A DNA stretch of 64,000 nucleotides from Gammaproteobacteria bacterium (GTDB lineage Bacteria; Pseudomonadota; Gammaproteobacteria; Pseudomonadales; Alcanivoracaceae): contig JAGPVL010000034.1 in NCBI GenBank assembly GCA_018067045.1, forward strand, positions 1 to 64,000. Reading direction: 5' to 3'. Positions 1-9,050 of the stretch are shown here, in pieces. Both the position numbers and the translations under genes were made by a program. Each line of letters opens with the position of its first letter. Within the stretch, counting starts at the first letter, position 1. The notes under the pieces are model-generated. The model was not told the origin of the DNA and searched no databases. It saw only the letters and a list, made by a program, of their open reading frames with translations.

Positions 1-1042
1 CGGAAAACAAATTGCCCGACTCGTCAGCGCCCTGTACATCCGCATCTGAAAAGGACAGCAAGCCATACACTTTCGTTTGCTTGCCTAGGGCATAATCTGC
101 CCCCGCGGTTACTACCGCGACTTCCGTATCAAAGTCATTGCTGTCGAGCATGCCGGCCTGTGCCTTAATATCCAAACGCTCGCCCGCTTTAAACTTACCG
201 CTCACCAAAAACGAAAGCGCATCGCCTTCCTTCGTGCCACTGAGCTGCGGATCAACCTCTAGCCATTCGACAATGGCGCCTAACTCAATGCCTCCGTCTA
301 GCTGAATACCGGCCGACGCGCGCGCCGCCATCGTATCTGCAATGACGTCAACGGTTGCTGGTGCGAGTAGCACCGGATCAAACACGGTTGTACCAAAAAA
401 ACTGCGTTCAAGGGCAAGCGCCGCAAAAACATTGTCCTGCGCGAACGTCACAGACGCTCCTAACGTATCCGCTAGGCCGTCTTTCGTTTCGCCCGCAGCG
501 GTCACTCCTTCACCCGGTGCAGCCTGTACCTTCACGGTAATAGCGCCCATCTCTGGGCTCACCCAGTTCAGCGTATCGTTCAAACGACGCTGACTGAAAA
601 ACAACATATCAATATCGGCTTGGGTGTCATTAAATTGATCGATCTTACCTTCCGCCTGCTTAACCACGCTGTCGTACTTACCGGCAAAAAACTTACCTGC
701 ACGACTATCAACACCAAGGTAGCTATTGCGCGTTGAGAAGGTGCTACCGTCACCATCAATGTCAGCAGCAACCTCAATCTGGTAAATCGCTTTCACATTT
801 TTATTGAATAATGGCTCACTGCCGCGCAAGCCTAAACGTGAACTATTGCTTTCCACCGCCCACTGATCGGCCAATGTCGGCAAGGTAGTCAGATCGCCGA
901 GAAAACCCGGTACAGAACCAACGGGATACTCATTCGTTTTATCAACGCTAACGTGAAACTTGCCATAAAAGCTTGGAGCCGCCTGCACGGTTAACGGCAA
1001 CGCTGCCAAGCCCACTGCAACCGCCAAAATAGACTTCTTCAA
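1..1042 (-). CDS. Outer-membrane porin, partial (3' end beyond window)
   Basis: Gram-negative general porin, probably a trimeric 16-strand beta barrel for small solutes. The frame is open from the start codon to the window edge, so the C-terminal strands are missing. The start is a TTG at 1042-1040 with GGGAGA just upstream; it opens a clear signal peptide (KKSILAVAVGLAALPLTVQA, then APSFYGK). Hallmarks shared with the next gene are the N-terminal 'FYGKFHVSVD', 'ESNSSRLGLRG', 'VKAIYQIE' and 'GKIDQFND' segments, so the two are tandem paralogues. There is no ATG that gives a better signal peptide. Family assignment (Porin_4/OmpC-like) rests on these segments; substrate cannot be told. Confidence 0.85.
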   Translation of the reverse strand, partial: MKKSILAVAVGLAALPLTVQAAPSFYGKFHVSVDKTNEYPVGSVPGFLGDLTTLPTLADQWAVESNSSRLGLRGSEPLFNKNVKAIYQIEVAADIDGDGSTFSTRNSYLGVDSRAGKFFAGKYDSVVKQAEGKIDQFNDTQADIDMLFFSQRRLNDTLNWVSPEMGAITVKVQAAPGEGVTAAGETKDGLADTLGASVTFAQDNVFAALALERSFFGTTVFDPVLLAPATVDVIADTMAARASAGIQLDGGIELGAIVEWLEVDPQLSGTKEGDALSFLVSGKFKAGERLDIKAQAGMLDSNDFDTEVAVVTAGADYALGKQTKVYGLLSFSDADVQGADESGNLFS

Positions 1043-1164
1043 TGCTTATCTCCCTTATTGCGTCAACTTGACGTCTACTCGGTGCCTCAATGCCACCAGC
1101 CATAGGCGCAGATAAAAATCGAATATATGACAGTTATATGAAATAAGGAAGAAGGTTCAAAACG

Positions 1165-1188
1165 AAAAAAGCCCGCATCCGGCGGGCT
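1165..1188 (-). terminator. Rho-independent terminator after porin 2
   Basis: Read on the minus strand, GCCCGC and GCGGGC arms with a five-base loop are followed by a run of six T. It lies about 100 bp past the stop of the 1288-2331 porin and before the start of the next porin, so the tandem porins are probably separate transcription units. Confidence 0.8.
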
Positions 1189-1287
1189 CGCTCATTCTTT
1201 ACTGACTTTTTCTGAGCTCCCCTGTTTGGGGAAGAGCAGTCAGCCAGCGTTGCGGGCACTCCCTGTGCCCGCAGTCATACCGACAAC

Positions 1288-2331
1288 CTAGAACTTATGT
1301 TCCATGCCAACGCCGAACACTTTCTCTTCGTCGTTCTCTACGCCAGCAGCGTCATAGTCAGTATCGTAAGCCGTGTAGTACGAAAACACTTTCGATGCTT
1401 TCGCTAGCTTGTAATCAACACCGAAGCTTGTGCCTGTTTTCTCATCTTTAGACACATTGCCTTCTGTCATGCCGTGCTGAACCTTAAGCTTGAAACGATC
1501 AATCTTCATCGCGCCGCTCAACACTAAGCTAGTATCTTCACCGGTTTTATTGCTAACAACATCTTTCTCTGTTTCTTCTGCAAGCTGATACAGGGCGCCA
1601 AGTTCAAACGCATCTGCCTTAAAGCCCGCAACTAGACGCGTAATATCGGCTGTACCCGAAGCCCCTAAATCGTCTACTTCAAGGCCGTCAACCATATCTT
1701 GGTCCATCGCCAACGCCGCGTAGAAGCCGCCCGTTTCCAGAACAACCGATGCAGACACCGTATCAGCCAGCCCGTTCTCATTGGTCAGTGGCGTACCCGT
1801 ACCGTCGATGTCGTTGTTTTCAGCAGGAATAAACGCAGCGTTAACCGTGATCATATCTGCGAATTTAGGCGTACTGTACTGAACGATGTTCTTAGAACGA
1901 ATCTCGCCAGCCATAAGATTTTTAATGTCGCCGTCAAGATCGTTGAACTGATCGACTTTGCCTTGAGCGAGTTTAGTTGGTGTATCGAAGTTACCTGCTT
2001 TCAATGTACCGAAGCCGCCTTTCAAACCAGCAAAGATATTGCGCTGTTTGAATGGACCCGCGCCGTCATCAACAGCAATTTCGTATTCAGCTTGGTAAAT
2101 CGCTTTTAGGTTAGCGACATCTAAATCAAACTCACCTTTCACACCCAGACGTGATGCGTTGGACTCCAACTCCCACTGGCTGTCTTCAACCGGTGCTGCA
2201 GGCTGCGGATCAACAGAGACCTGTTTAATGTCGATGTTCACTTTACCGTATACAGTTGGGCCGTCAGCCAGTGCAACACCAGGTAAGATAACGGCAGCCC
2301 CCACAGCGATAGCCAGTAGTTTCTTCTTCAT
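1288..2331 (-). CDS. Outer-membrane porin
   Basis: A 347-residue porin with an N-terminal signal peptide (MKKKLLAIAVG, cleavage after 'GVALA'), then 'GPTVYGKVNIDIKQV', 'ESNASRLGVKGEFD' and 'LKAIYQAEYE'. The protein ends in 'EHKF', the C-terminal aromatic residue expected for BAM-dependent insertion. The chosen ATG at 2331 has AGGAG eight bases upstream; a longer in-frame extension exists but would bury the signal peptide. It precedes a second, related porin on the same strand and is followed by its own terminator. The 268 bp upstream to mazG hold no gene and should contain its promoter. Confidence 0.9.
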   Translation of the reverse strand: MKKKLLAIAVGAAVILPGVALADGPTVYGKVNIDIKQVSVDPQPAAPVEDSQWELESNASRLGVKGEFDLDVANLKAIYQAEYEIAVDDGAGPFKQRNIFAGLKGGFGTLKAGNFDTPTKLAQGKVDQFNDLDGDIKNLMAGEIRSKNIVQYSTPKFADMITVNAAFIPAENNDIDGTGTPLTNENGLADTVSASVVLETGGFYAALAMDQDMVDGLEVDDLGASGTADITRLVAGFKADAFELGALYQLAEETEKDVVSNKTGEDTSLVLSGAMKIDRFKLKVQHGMTEGNVSKDEKTGTSFGVDYKLAKASKVFSYYTAYDTDYDAAGVENDEEKVFGVGMEHKF

Positions 2332-2599
2332 TCCAACACTCCTAATCGGGCAAGTTTTGTTAACAAGTAACAGCACTTTGGGAGAGGCGGACCATCCGCT
2401 CTCCAAACTGTTGGCAGGAGTATCCGAATTGACGATGACGCTTAAGTTGCGACTATGTGAAGTTTTTGTGAAACGGCGTATTCGCGGGAGATTAGAGAAG
2501 GGTTTGAATACGGAGAAAGATCACGGCTGGCATTTTCCATGGCAGTCCATCGCGCCAACATAATGAATGCTGCCGACAAGAGCAGAACGTTCCACCGCG

Positions 2600-3445
2600 C
2601 TAAGATGGCCCTAGCTTCAATCGTTCCTTGGCAGAGCACCATAGCGCTTCAAGTGCCGCTTCATCGAGAGAGGCTAAAACGCTGCCAGCTTCACTAGCTT
2701 GCTGCTCCATATCACGAAAGCGTCGCTCAAACTTCTCCGCCGAGCGTCTTAGTGCGAGATCCGCATCGAGCTTCACGTGACGGGAGAAGTTCACCAGCGT
2801 AAACAACACATCTCCTAGCTCTTCTTCAATCGCGTCTCGCTCGCCGCTCGCTAATGCGTCTTGCAACTCGTCCATCTCCGCACCAATCTGCGGCCAAACG
2901 GCGCTTGCGTCAGGCCAGTCAAAACCCACTTTAGCCGCTTTCTTTTGCAGTTTTGTTGCTCGCTGCAACGCTGGCAAACCACTTGGCACGCCATCAAGCG
3001 CGCTATCGTGGGGCCGACCCTTTTGGTGTCGTTCGGCCGTTTTTATTTGCTCCCATGCATGCTTGATCTGCTCAATGCTGGTGCCGTCGCTACTTGACGG
3101 GGCCTGCTCGCCGAAGACATGCGGGTGACGACGAAGCAATTTCTCGTTCAGCGTACTGACCACATCAGACAAATCGAAAAGCTGCTGCTCCTGGGCCATG
3201 CGCGAGTGAAAAACCACTTGTAGCAGCAAATCGCCCAACTCCTCGCGCAATTCAGCCCAATCCCGTGCTGCGACGGCATCCGCCACCTCGTACGCCTCTT
3301 CCACGGTGTACGGCACGATCGTTTCAAAGGTTTGCTCCAGATCCCATGCGCAGCCCGACACGGGGTCACGCAGGCGCGCCATGATGTCGACCAGTTGCTC
3401 AACTAGCGCTACGGGAGAAGTGCTCAGGGGGGCTTTGTTAGTCAT
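2600..3445 (-). CDS. mazG: Nucleoside triphosphate pyrophosphohydrolase MazG
   Basis: Hydrolyses (d)NTPs to the monophosphate and pyrophosphate, a housecleaning activity that in E. coli also lowers ppGpp by depleting its precursors. The 281 residues contain two MazG all-alpha folds: the first around residues 18-115 with the metal-binding 'YTVEEAYEVADA' and 'ELREELGDLL' helices, the second around 160-235 with 'EMDELQDAL' and 'IEEELGDVLFTLVNF'. Length and double domain match the E. coli protein. It is the last gene of the cysM-exonuclease-rlmD-relA-mazG run, 123 bp after relA, which is the usual place for mazG in gammaproteobacteria. Confidence 0.95.
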   Translation of the reverse strand: MTNKAPLSTSPVALVEQLVDIMARLRDPVSGCAWDLEQTFETIVPYTVEEAYEVADAVAARDWAELREELGDLLLQVVFHSRMAQEQQLFDLSDVVSTLNEKLLRRHPHVFGEQAPSSSDGTSIEQIKHAWEQIKTAERHQKGRPHDSALDGVPSGLPALQRATKLQKKAAKVGFDWPDASAVWPQIGAEMDELQDALASGERDAIEEELGDVLFTLVNFSRHVKLDADLALRRSAEKFERRFRDMEQQASEAGSVLASLDEAALEALWCSAKERLKLGPS

Positions 3446-3568
3446 TTTTTCTCAATCATATTGAAGTTGCCGTACGTTGCGGTGCCTTAGGGTGCAGCGC
3501 GACAGTACAGCAGTGTAAAGAGAGCCCAGTCAGGAACTGACATGCAGCATAAAGCAGAGCGTCTGCCG

Positions 3569-5830
3569 CTATTTCTTATAGCGGCGCACTTCTAACACTC
3601 CCGGCAACTGATCAATGCGCGCAAGCACCTTGCCGAGATTGCCCAGTGTAGAAATTTCAATCGTGAGCAACATCGTTGCTGTATTGTCGTCTGGGAAGCT
3701 CTCTGTATGCGCAGCGGTCACATTGACCCGTTCATTTGCCAACACAGACAGAATATCTCGCAACAGGCCATGCCGATCCCAAGCACGCACAAACACATCA
3801 ACTGGGTAAAATATACGATCGGCCTGCCCCCAGCTCACTTCGATAACGCGCTCAGTGTCTTCCGATTGCATCGCCAATAGATTCGGGCAGTTCGCTCGAT
3901 GGACAGTAACACCACGGCCGTGGGTGATATAACCCATGATCGAATCGCCAGGAATAGGCTGGCAACACGCCGCGATGTGCGTCATTAAGTTACCCACGCC
4001 CTGAATGGTGACGTCTTCGCTTTTGTGCTGGGTAGGCTTACGAGGAACAAAATCCAACTGCTGCTGGTTTTGATCGATACCAAGTAAATCCTGCGCTTGG
4101 TTGACCACTTGAGCTGGGCGCAAATCACCCGCCCCCAGCGCCACCAAAATATCTTCACCGGTTTTCAAATTCAGGGACGGCGCAAGTTTATCAAGGTCTA
4201 ACTTACCCAACGCCAAACGAGACGTCTCACGCTCGAGAATTTGTCGCCCTTGCGCAATATGCGCACCGCGATCTTGGCGTTTGAACCAGTGCTGAATACG
4301 GGCTCGCGCCGAAGACGATTTCACGTAACCTAACGAAGCGGTCAGCCAATCGCGACTTGGGCCGCCTTCTTTGGTTGTGAGGATTTCAACCTGCTCGCCC
4401 GTCTTCAGCTGATAATGTAGCGGCACGATCTGACCGTTTACCTTCGCGCCTCGGCAACGATGGCCAATTTCAGTGTGCACCTGATAAGCAAAATCAACTG
4501 GAGTTGAACCCGCATCAAGCTCAACAATATGACCTTCCGGCGTAAACAAATAAATGCGGTCGCCGCGATTATCTTGCTGTAAATCTTCAACCATGTTGGT
4601 GATGCCAGCATCACCGAGTTCGTCATGCCACTCCAGCACCTGACGCAACCATGCAATTTTCGATTCGTAATCGGCGCCGCTCTTCTCCGACCGGCTTCGC
4701 ACACGGCGACTGCCTTCTTTATAGCGCCAGTGGGCGCACACGCCCAACTCAGCATCCTCATGCATCTCAAAGGTGCGAATTTGCACTTCCAGCATTTTCC
4801 GCTCAGGGCCAACGACCGCCGTATGCAAGCTGCTATAACCATTCTCTTTCGGCGTAGCAATATAATCGTCAAACTCTTTAGGAACGTGTTGCCATAACGA
4901 ATGCACAACGCCTAGCGCCGCGTAACAATCACGCACCTCTTCAACCAAAACACGCACAGCACGCACGTCATACACTTCGTAGAAGTCCAAATGCTTTTTC
5001 TGCATCTTCCGCCAGATGCTATAAATATGCTTCGCCCGCCCAGTAACCTCGGCGTTGCTAATCGAAAACTTTTCCAGTTGGCTTCTGACTTCATCAATCA
5101 CATTGTCGATGTACTCTTCACGATCTAAACGCTTTTCATCCAGCAACTTGGCAATTTTTTTGTACGCACCCGGCTGCAAATAACGAAACGATAAATCTTC
5201 CAGCTCCCATTTTAACTGGCCAATGCCTAAGCGATGCGCTAGCGGTGCATAAATATCAAATACTTCGCGAGCAACTTTCTGCCGACGGCTCTCTTCTGCA
5301 TCTTTAAGAGCGCGAATAATAACGGTTCGTTCAGCCAGCTTAACCAGCGCAACACGTACGTCATCAATCATCGCGACAAGCATCTTACGAACGTTGTCGA
5401 GCTGCCCCTCTTGCTGCCCTAGCACCGCTTTGCGCGTCGGGTTGAGCACGCCGCCGATGGCCGCCATGCGCAAGACACCTTCAATCAAACTCGCCGTTTC
5501 TGCACCAAACTCTTTGGTGACATCTTGCAGAGACAGGTGTCCCTCACGAACAGACCGGTACAGAACAGCCGCCGGCAAGCAGTCACCGTCGGCACGCAGC
5601 TCAATCAGAATATCGGCCATTTCTCGGCCAATGCGATAACAGCCAATACCATATGGCCACACCCGCCCAGCTTTGTCGCCAGCTTGCTGGCACGCCAACG
5701 CGCGCTCACACGCCGCTTGTAACGGCGCGCTATCGTCGAGATGACACAGCTCTGCTACACGCACCACCCAGTCGTGCAAATCTTCTGCACTTTCCTGTTC
5801 GGGGGAGCTTTGTCGCCGTACTGTCACCAT
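3569..5830 (-). CDS. relA: GTP pyrophosphokinase RelA
   Basis: Ribosome-associated (p)ppGpp synthetase of the stringent response. Its 753 residues are close to E. coli RelA (744). The order is a degenerate HD hydrolase domain (about 30-200), the synthetase domain (about 240-380), TGS around residues 430-490 ('IYLFTPEGHIVELDAG'), a zinc-finger/helical region and a C-terminal ACT domain ('VFVRAWDRHGLLRDILS'). The synthetase carries 'YDVRAVRV' and 'EFDDYIATPKENGY'; the acidic EFDD type is the RelA rather than the SpoT form, and the HD motif is lost, so it should be synthetase-only. It lies 15 bp after rlmD and is probably co-transcribed with it. Confidence 0.97.
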   Translation of the reverse strand: MVTVRRQSSPEQESAEDLHDWVVRVAELCHLDDSAPLQAACERALACQQAGDKAGRVWPYGIGCYRIGREMADILIELRADGDCLPAAVLYRSVREGHLSLQDVTKEFGAETASLIEGVLRMAAIGGVLNPTRKAVLGQQEGQLDNVRKMLVAMIDDVRVALVKLAERTVIIRALKDAEESRRQKVAREVFDIYAPLAHRLGIGQLKWELEDLSFRYLQPGAYKKIAKLLDEKRLDREEYIDNVIDEVRSQLEKFSISNAEVTGRAKHIYSIWRKMQKKHLDFYEVYDVRAVRVLVEEVRDCYAALGVVHSLWQHVPKEFDDYIATPKENGYSSLHTAVVGPERKMLEVQIRTFEMHEDAELGVCAHWRYKEGSRRVRSRSEKSGADYESKIAWLRQVLEWHDELGDAGITNMVEDLQQDNRGDRIYLFTPEGHIVELDAGSTPVDFAYQVHTEIGHRCRGAKVNGQIVPLHYQLKTGEQVEILTTKEGGPSRDWLTASLGYVKSSSARARIQHWFKRQDRGAHIAQGRQILERETSRLALGKLDLDKLAPSLNLKTGEDILVALGAGDLRPAQVVNQAQDLLGIDQNQQQLDFVPRKPTQHKSEDVTIQGVGNLMTHIAACCQPIPGDSIMGYITHGRGVTVHRANCPNLLAMQSEDTERVIEVSWGQADRIFYPVDVFVRAWDRHGLLRDILSVLANERVNVTAAHTESFPDDNTATMLLTIEISTLGNLGKVLARIDQLPGVLEVRRYKK

Positions 5831-5845
5831 CTCGTCTGTTCTCCG

Positions 5846-7186
5846 TTACTTGCGCCGTTCAAACAGCGCAATGGATTCCACATGCGTCGTATGTGGAAAC
5901 ATATCCATCACGCCAGCCTGAGTAAGGCGGTAACCCGCCTTTAGCAACTCGCCAGCGTCACGCGCTAGGGTTGCGGGGTTGCATGAAACATAGACCAACT
6001 TTTTCGCGCCAAGTTTTGCAATCTGTGGAATCACTTCCAACGCGCCGGTGCGCGGCGGGTCTATCAAAATACGATCAAATTTCTGCGCAGCCCAGCTCTG
6101 CCCTTTTACCGGCTGAGTTAGATCCCATGCATGAAACTCTACGTTGTCAATATTATTGGCGCGAGCGTTCTCGTAACCGCGCTCAACCATTTCCTTGCCG
6201 CCTTCCACGCCCACCACGTGTGCCGCCCGTAGCGCGGCTGGCAGGGTGAAATTTCCAAGGCCACAAAACAAGTCCAGCATCCGATGACTAGGCTCAATGT
6301 CTAGCAAGTCTAGTGCCAAGGGCACCATCTTGCGGTTTATCTCGCTGTTTACTTGGGTAAAGTCACGGGGATGGAATGCCAGCGTGATGCCAACATCTGG
6401 ATGGGCATAATACAGGCGTTCAGGGCCTTCGCTCGGCAAAATCCGGTGCATTGTGCTCTCGTTGCCGGGCTGCAAATAACAATGCCAGCCACGCTCAGCG
6501 CAAAACGCTTCAAGCTTGGCTTGGTCGCCCTCGCCAAGCGGATCTAGATGCCGAAAGATTAACGCGATATCGCTATCGCCAGCGGCAATCTCAACCTGTG
6601 GAATGCTGCCGCGAATCACTAGCGAGGCGATCAATTCAGATAACGGCTCCAAAGATTCACCCAGCGGCGCGCGCAGCACTTCGCAGCGGCTAATGTCGGC
6701 CAAGTACTTATGTCGCTTCTCGCGAAAACCAACCATCATTTGTTCGCGGGTATACACGTACTTCGCGCCAAGGCGCGCGCGGCTGCGATAGCCCACCACC
6801 GGTCCCGTGAGAGGCTCAAGCCATTGCTCTGGAACGATCCCACCAAAATGCTCTAGCTGCTCCGCCAGCGTGTGCTGTTTACGGACAATTTGCTCATCGG
6901 TACTGAGGTGCTGCAGGCTACAGCCGCCGCACAGAAAAGAATGCGCACAGGGAGGTTCAGCACGGTGCTCATTCGCCAGCGTGATTTCTTCAGCACTGCC
7001 CTCATCGAATTTACGCCGCTGGAAGTTATAACGAAAACGCACCTGCTCACCAGGCAAGGCGTTATCGATAAACGTCGTCTTACCTTCAATGCGCGCGATA
7101 CCACGTCCGTCGTGGCTCATGGTTTCAATGTTTGCTTCAAATAAACCTTGCGGCGGGCCTTTCTTACGGTGACGCGTTCTACCCAT
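5846..7186 (-). CDS. rlmD: 23S rRNA (uracil-1939-C5)-methyltransferase RlmD
   Basis: SAM-dependent methyltransferase that makes m5U1939 in 23S rRNA. The 446 residues begin with a basic tail and a TRAM domain (about 15-75), followed by a cysteine cluster for a 4Fe-4S centre ('CAHSFLCGGCSLQHL'). The Rossmann methyltransferase domain has 'MLDLFCGLGNFTLP' as the SAM motif, 'ILIDPPRTG', and the catalytic cysteine loop 'VYVSCNPATLARD'. The start ATG at 7186 gives a normal-length protein. Formerly called rumA; its position just upstream of relA is conserved in pseudomonads. Confidence 0.96.
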   Translation of the reverse strand: MGRTRHRKKGPPQGLFEANIETMSHDGRGIARIEGKTTFIDNALPGEQVRFRYNFQRRKFDEGSAEEITLANEHRAEPPCAHSFLCGGCSLQHLSTDEQIVRKQHTLAEQLEHFGGIVPEQWLEPLTGPVVGYRSRARLGAKYVYTREQMMVGFREKRHKYLADISRCEVLRAPLGESLEPLSELIASLVIRGSIPQVEIAAGDSDIALIFRHLDPLGEGDQAKLEAFCAERGWHCYLQPGNESTMHRILPSEGPERLYYAHPDVGITLAFHPRDFTQVNSEINRKMVPLALDLLDIEPSHRMLDLFCGLGNFTLPAALRAAHVVGVEGGKEMVERGYENARANNIDNVEFHAWDLTQPVKGQSWAAQKFDRILIDPPRTGALEVIPQIAKLGAKKLVYVSCNPATLARDAGELLKAGYRLTQAGVMDMFPHTTHVESIALFERRK

Positions 7187-7204
7187 AATTAAATTCGATC
7201 CGAA

Positions 7205-7975
7205 TTACTGCCAAGCTTCAAGAAAAGCACTGAAATGCGGTTGGTTTTCTGCAGCAAGGTACTCGCGTAACAACGTCACTTCGTTGTCATAGCCAACCGC
7301 GTCAAGCTCGCCGCGCATCAACTGAAAACGCAAATAAACCAACCACGTGTTTAACACATCGGTTTCGCAATAATCGCGAATACCTTTTAATTCGCCAGCC
7401 TGATAGGCATCAAACACCTTGCTGCCGCTCATCCCCATTTTGCCGGGAAAGCCCAGTAACGTAGCGACTTGATCTAGCGGTGCAAACGCACGGTTATTGT
7501 ACAGTGCAATAACATCCATCAAATCCAAATGACGGGAATGGTAACGGCTAAGGTAATTATTCCATTTAAAGTTGTTGTCGTTCTCGCCGGTTTCCCAATA
7601 ACGAGCGGCCGACACGCTATGCCGCAAAGAACGGTAATGCAGCACGGGCAAATCAAAGCCTGAACCATTCCAGCTTACCAACTGCGGCGTAAACCGCTCG
7701 ATGCCATCGTAAAAGCGCTCTATCAATTCTTTTTCAGTACTTCCCTCTTCACCCAGCGACCAAACGCGAATACCTTGAGCGGAACGCAACACCACAGAGA
7801 TGGCGACAATACGCTGCAAGTGCAAACGTAAAAACTCCGAGCCCGTCTCCTGACGGCGCAGATTAAGTAGCGCACTGGCGGTATCTTTATCGTCCAGCCC
7901 ATCAAGATCATAAATGCGGCGACCACCTTCTAAATCCGGGATCGTCTCAATGTCGAAAACCAATACGTTTTTCAC
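7205..7975 (-). CDS. Predicted 3'-5' exonuclease (PolB-like, DnaQ fold)
   Basis: A 256-residue stand-alone exonuclease of the family resembling the proofreading domain of DNA polymerase B (Pfam DNA_pol_B_exo2). The acidic motifs are visible: 'VFDIETIPD' near the N-terminus (Exo I), 'LVSWNGSGFDLPVL' (Exo II) and 'YCETDVLNTWLVYLRF' (Exo III). No polymerase domain is present. The substrate in vivo is not known for this family. It overlaps the cysM stop by four bases (ATGA type), so it is translationally coupled to cysM, and rlmD follows after 18 bp. Confidence 0.85.
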   Translation of the reverse strand: MKNVLVFDIETIPDLEGGRRIYDLDGLDDKDTASALLNLRRQETGSEFLRLHLQRIVAISVVLRSAQGIRVWSLGEEGSTEKELIERFYDGIERFTPQLVSWNGSGFDLPVLHYRSLRHSVSAARYWETGENDNNFKWNNYLSRYHSRHLDLMDVIALYNNRAFAPLDQVATLLGFPGKMGMSGSKVFDAYQAGELKGIRDYCETDVLNTWLVYLRFQLMRGELDAVGYDNEVTLLREYLAAENQPHFSAFLEAWQ

Positions 7976-8862
7976 TCGTTCAGCACTCCTGTAGAGAGGT
8001 AGCGGTCGCCTCGATCACAGATAATCGCAACAATCACGGCGTTCTCAACTTGCTCACTCACGCGTAGCGCACCCGCAACCGCACCGCCGGAAGAAACGCC
8101 ACAACTAATTCCTTCTTCGCGCAACATCCGTCGGGTGGTTTGCTCTGCTGTCAGCTGATCCATATCAATCACTTGATCAACGCGCGACGCATCAAAGATC
8201 TTAGGCAGGTAAGCCTCTGGCCAACGACGGATACCAGCAATCTGCGAACCCTCTGTCGGCTGTAAGCCGATAATCTGCACCGCCGGATTCTGCTCCTTAA
8301 GGAAACGGGAAACGCCCATAATGGTGCCGGTAGTGCCCATCGCACTGACAAAGTGAGTGATTTTTCCCGCAGTGTCCCGCCAGATCTCTGGCCCCGTACT
8401 TTCATAATGCGCCAGCGGGTTGTCTTGGTTGGCAAACTGATCAAGCACTCGGCCCTCGCCTCGCTGCTGCATTGCCGCGGCCAAGTCACGCGCGCCTTCC
8501 ATGCCTTCTTCGCGGGTCACCTCAATCAACTCGGCACCATAAGCACGCATAGCGTCTTTACGCTCTTGGGTCTGGTTGGCTGGCATAATCAGCTTCATGC
8601 GATAGCCGCGCATCGCCGCCGCCATGGCAAGGGCGATGCCGGTATTGCCGCTGGTGGCCTCGATTAGCGTATCGCCAGGGCGAATATCGCCACGCGCTTC
8701 GGCCTTCATGATCATATTCAGCGCCGGGCGATCTTTAACCGAACCCGCCGGGTTATTGCCTTCAAGCTTTACCAGAACAACATTGCTGGTTTCGCCGGGC
8801 AACCGTTTCAGGCGGACGAGAGGGGTATTGCCAACTGTACTTTCAATCGTGGGATAGCTCAT
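7972..8862 (-). CDS. cysM: Cysteine synthase B
   Basis: PLP-dependent O-acetylserine sulfhydrylase, isozyme B, which can also use thiosulfate. The 296 residues start 'MSYPTIESTVGNTPLV'. Lys43 in 'NPAGSVKDRPALNM' is the PLP lysine, 'EATSGNTGIALA' the substrate loop and 'GTTGTIMGVSRFL' the phosphate-binding loop. I chose the ATG at 8862 because it aligns with the family start; an in-frame extension to 8916 adds 18 residues unlike any cysM. No strong Shine-Dalgarno is visible at this ATG. Divergent from gacS, with a 188-bp shared promoter region. Confidence 0.93.
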   Translation of the reverse strand: MSYPTIESTVGNTPLVRLKRLPGETSNVVLVKLEGNNPAGSVKDRPALNMIMKAEARGDIRPGDTLIEATSGNTGIALAMAAAMRGYRMKLIMPANQTQERKDAMRAYGAELIEVTREEGMEGARDLAAAMQQRGEGRVLDQFANQDNPLAHYESTGPEIWRDTAGKITHFVSAMGTTGTIMGVSRFLKEQNPAVQIIGLQPTEGSQIAGIRRWPEAYLPKIFDASRVDQVIDMDQLTAEQTTRRMLREEGISCGVSSGGAVAGALRVSEQVENAVIVAIICDRGDRYLSTGVLNE

Positions 8863-9050
8863 GGTCGGGCATTGTACTCTAAGCAAGACCCGATTCCCCC
8901 CCATGTACACACTCACATACAGACCTCACACAGATCAGAGCAAGTAGGACATGAAGAGCCCTTGTGCGCGAAGACTGACCGCCGCCGCGTCCTCGGGCAT
9001 AATCGGGTAACGTTAACGAATTGTCTTAACTCAATTTAGCTGGAGACTGC

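Noticed and set aside
2442-2642. Short minus-strand frame upstream of the porin
   Set aside because: Overlaps the mazG 3' end, has low-complexity composition and no ribosome site; better seen as intergenic promoter DNA.
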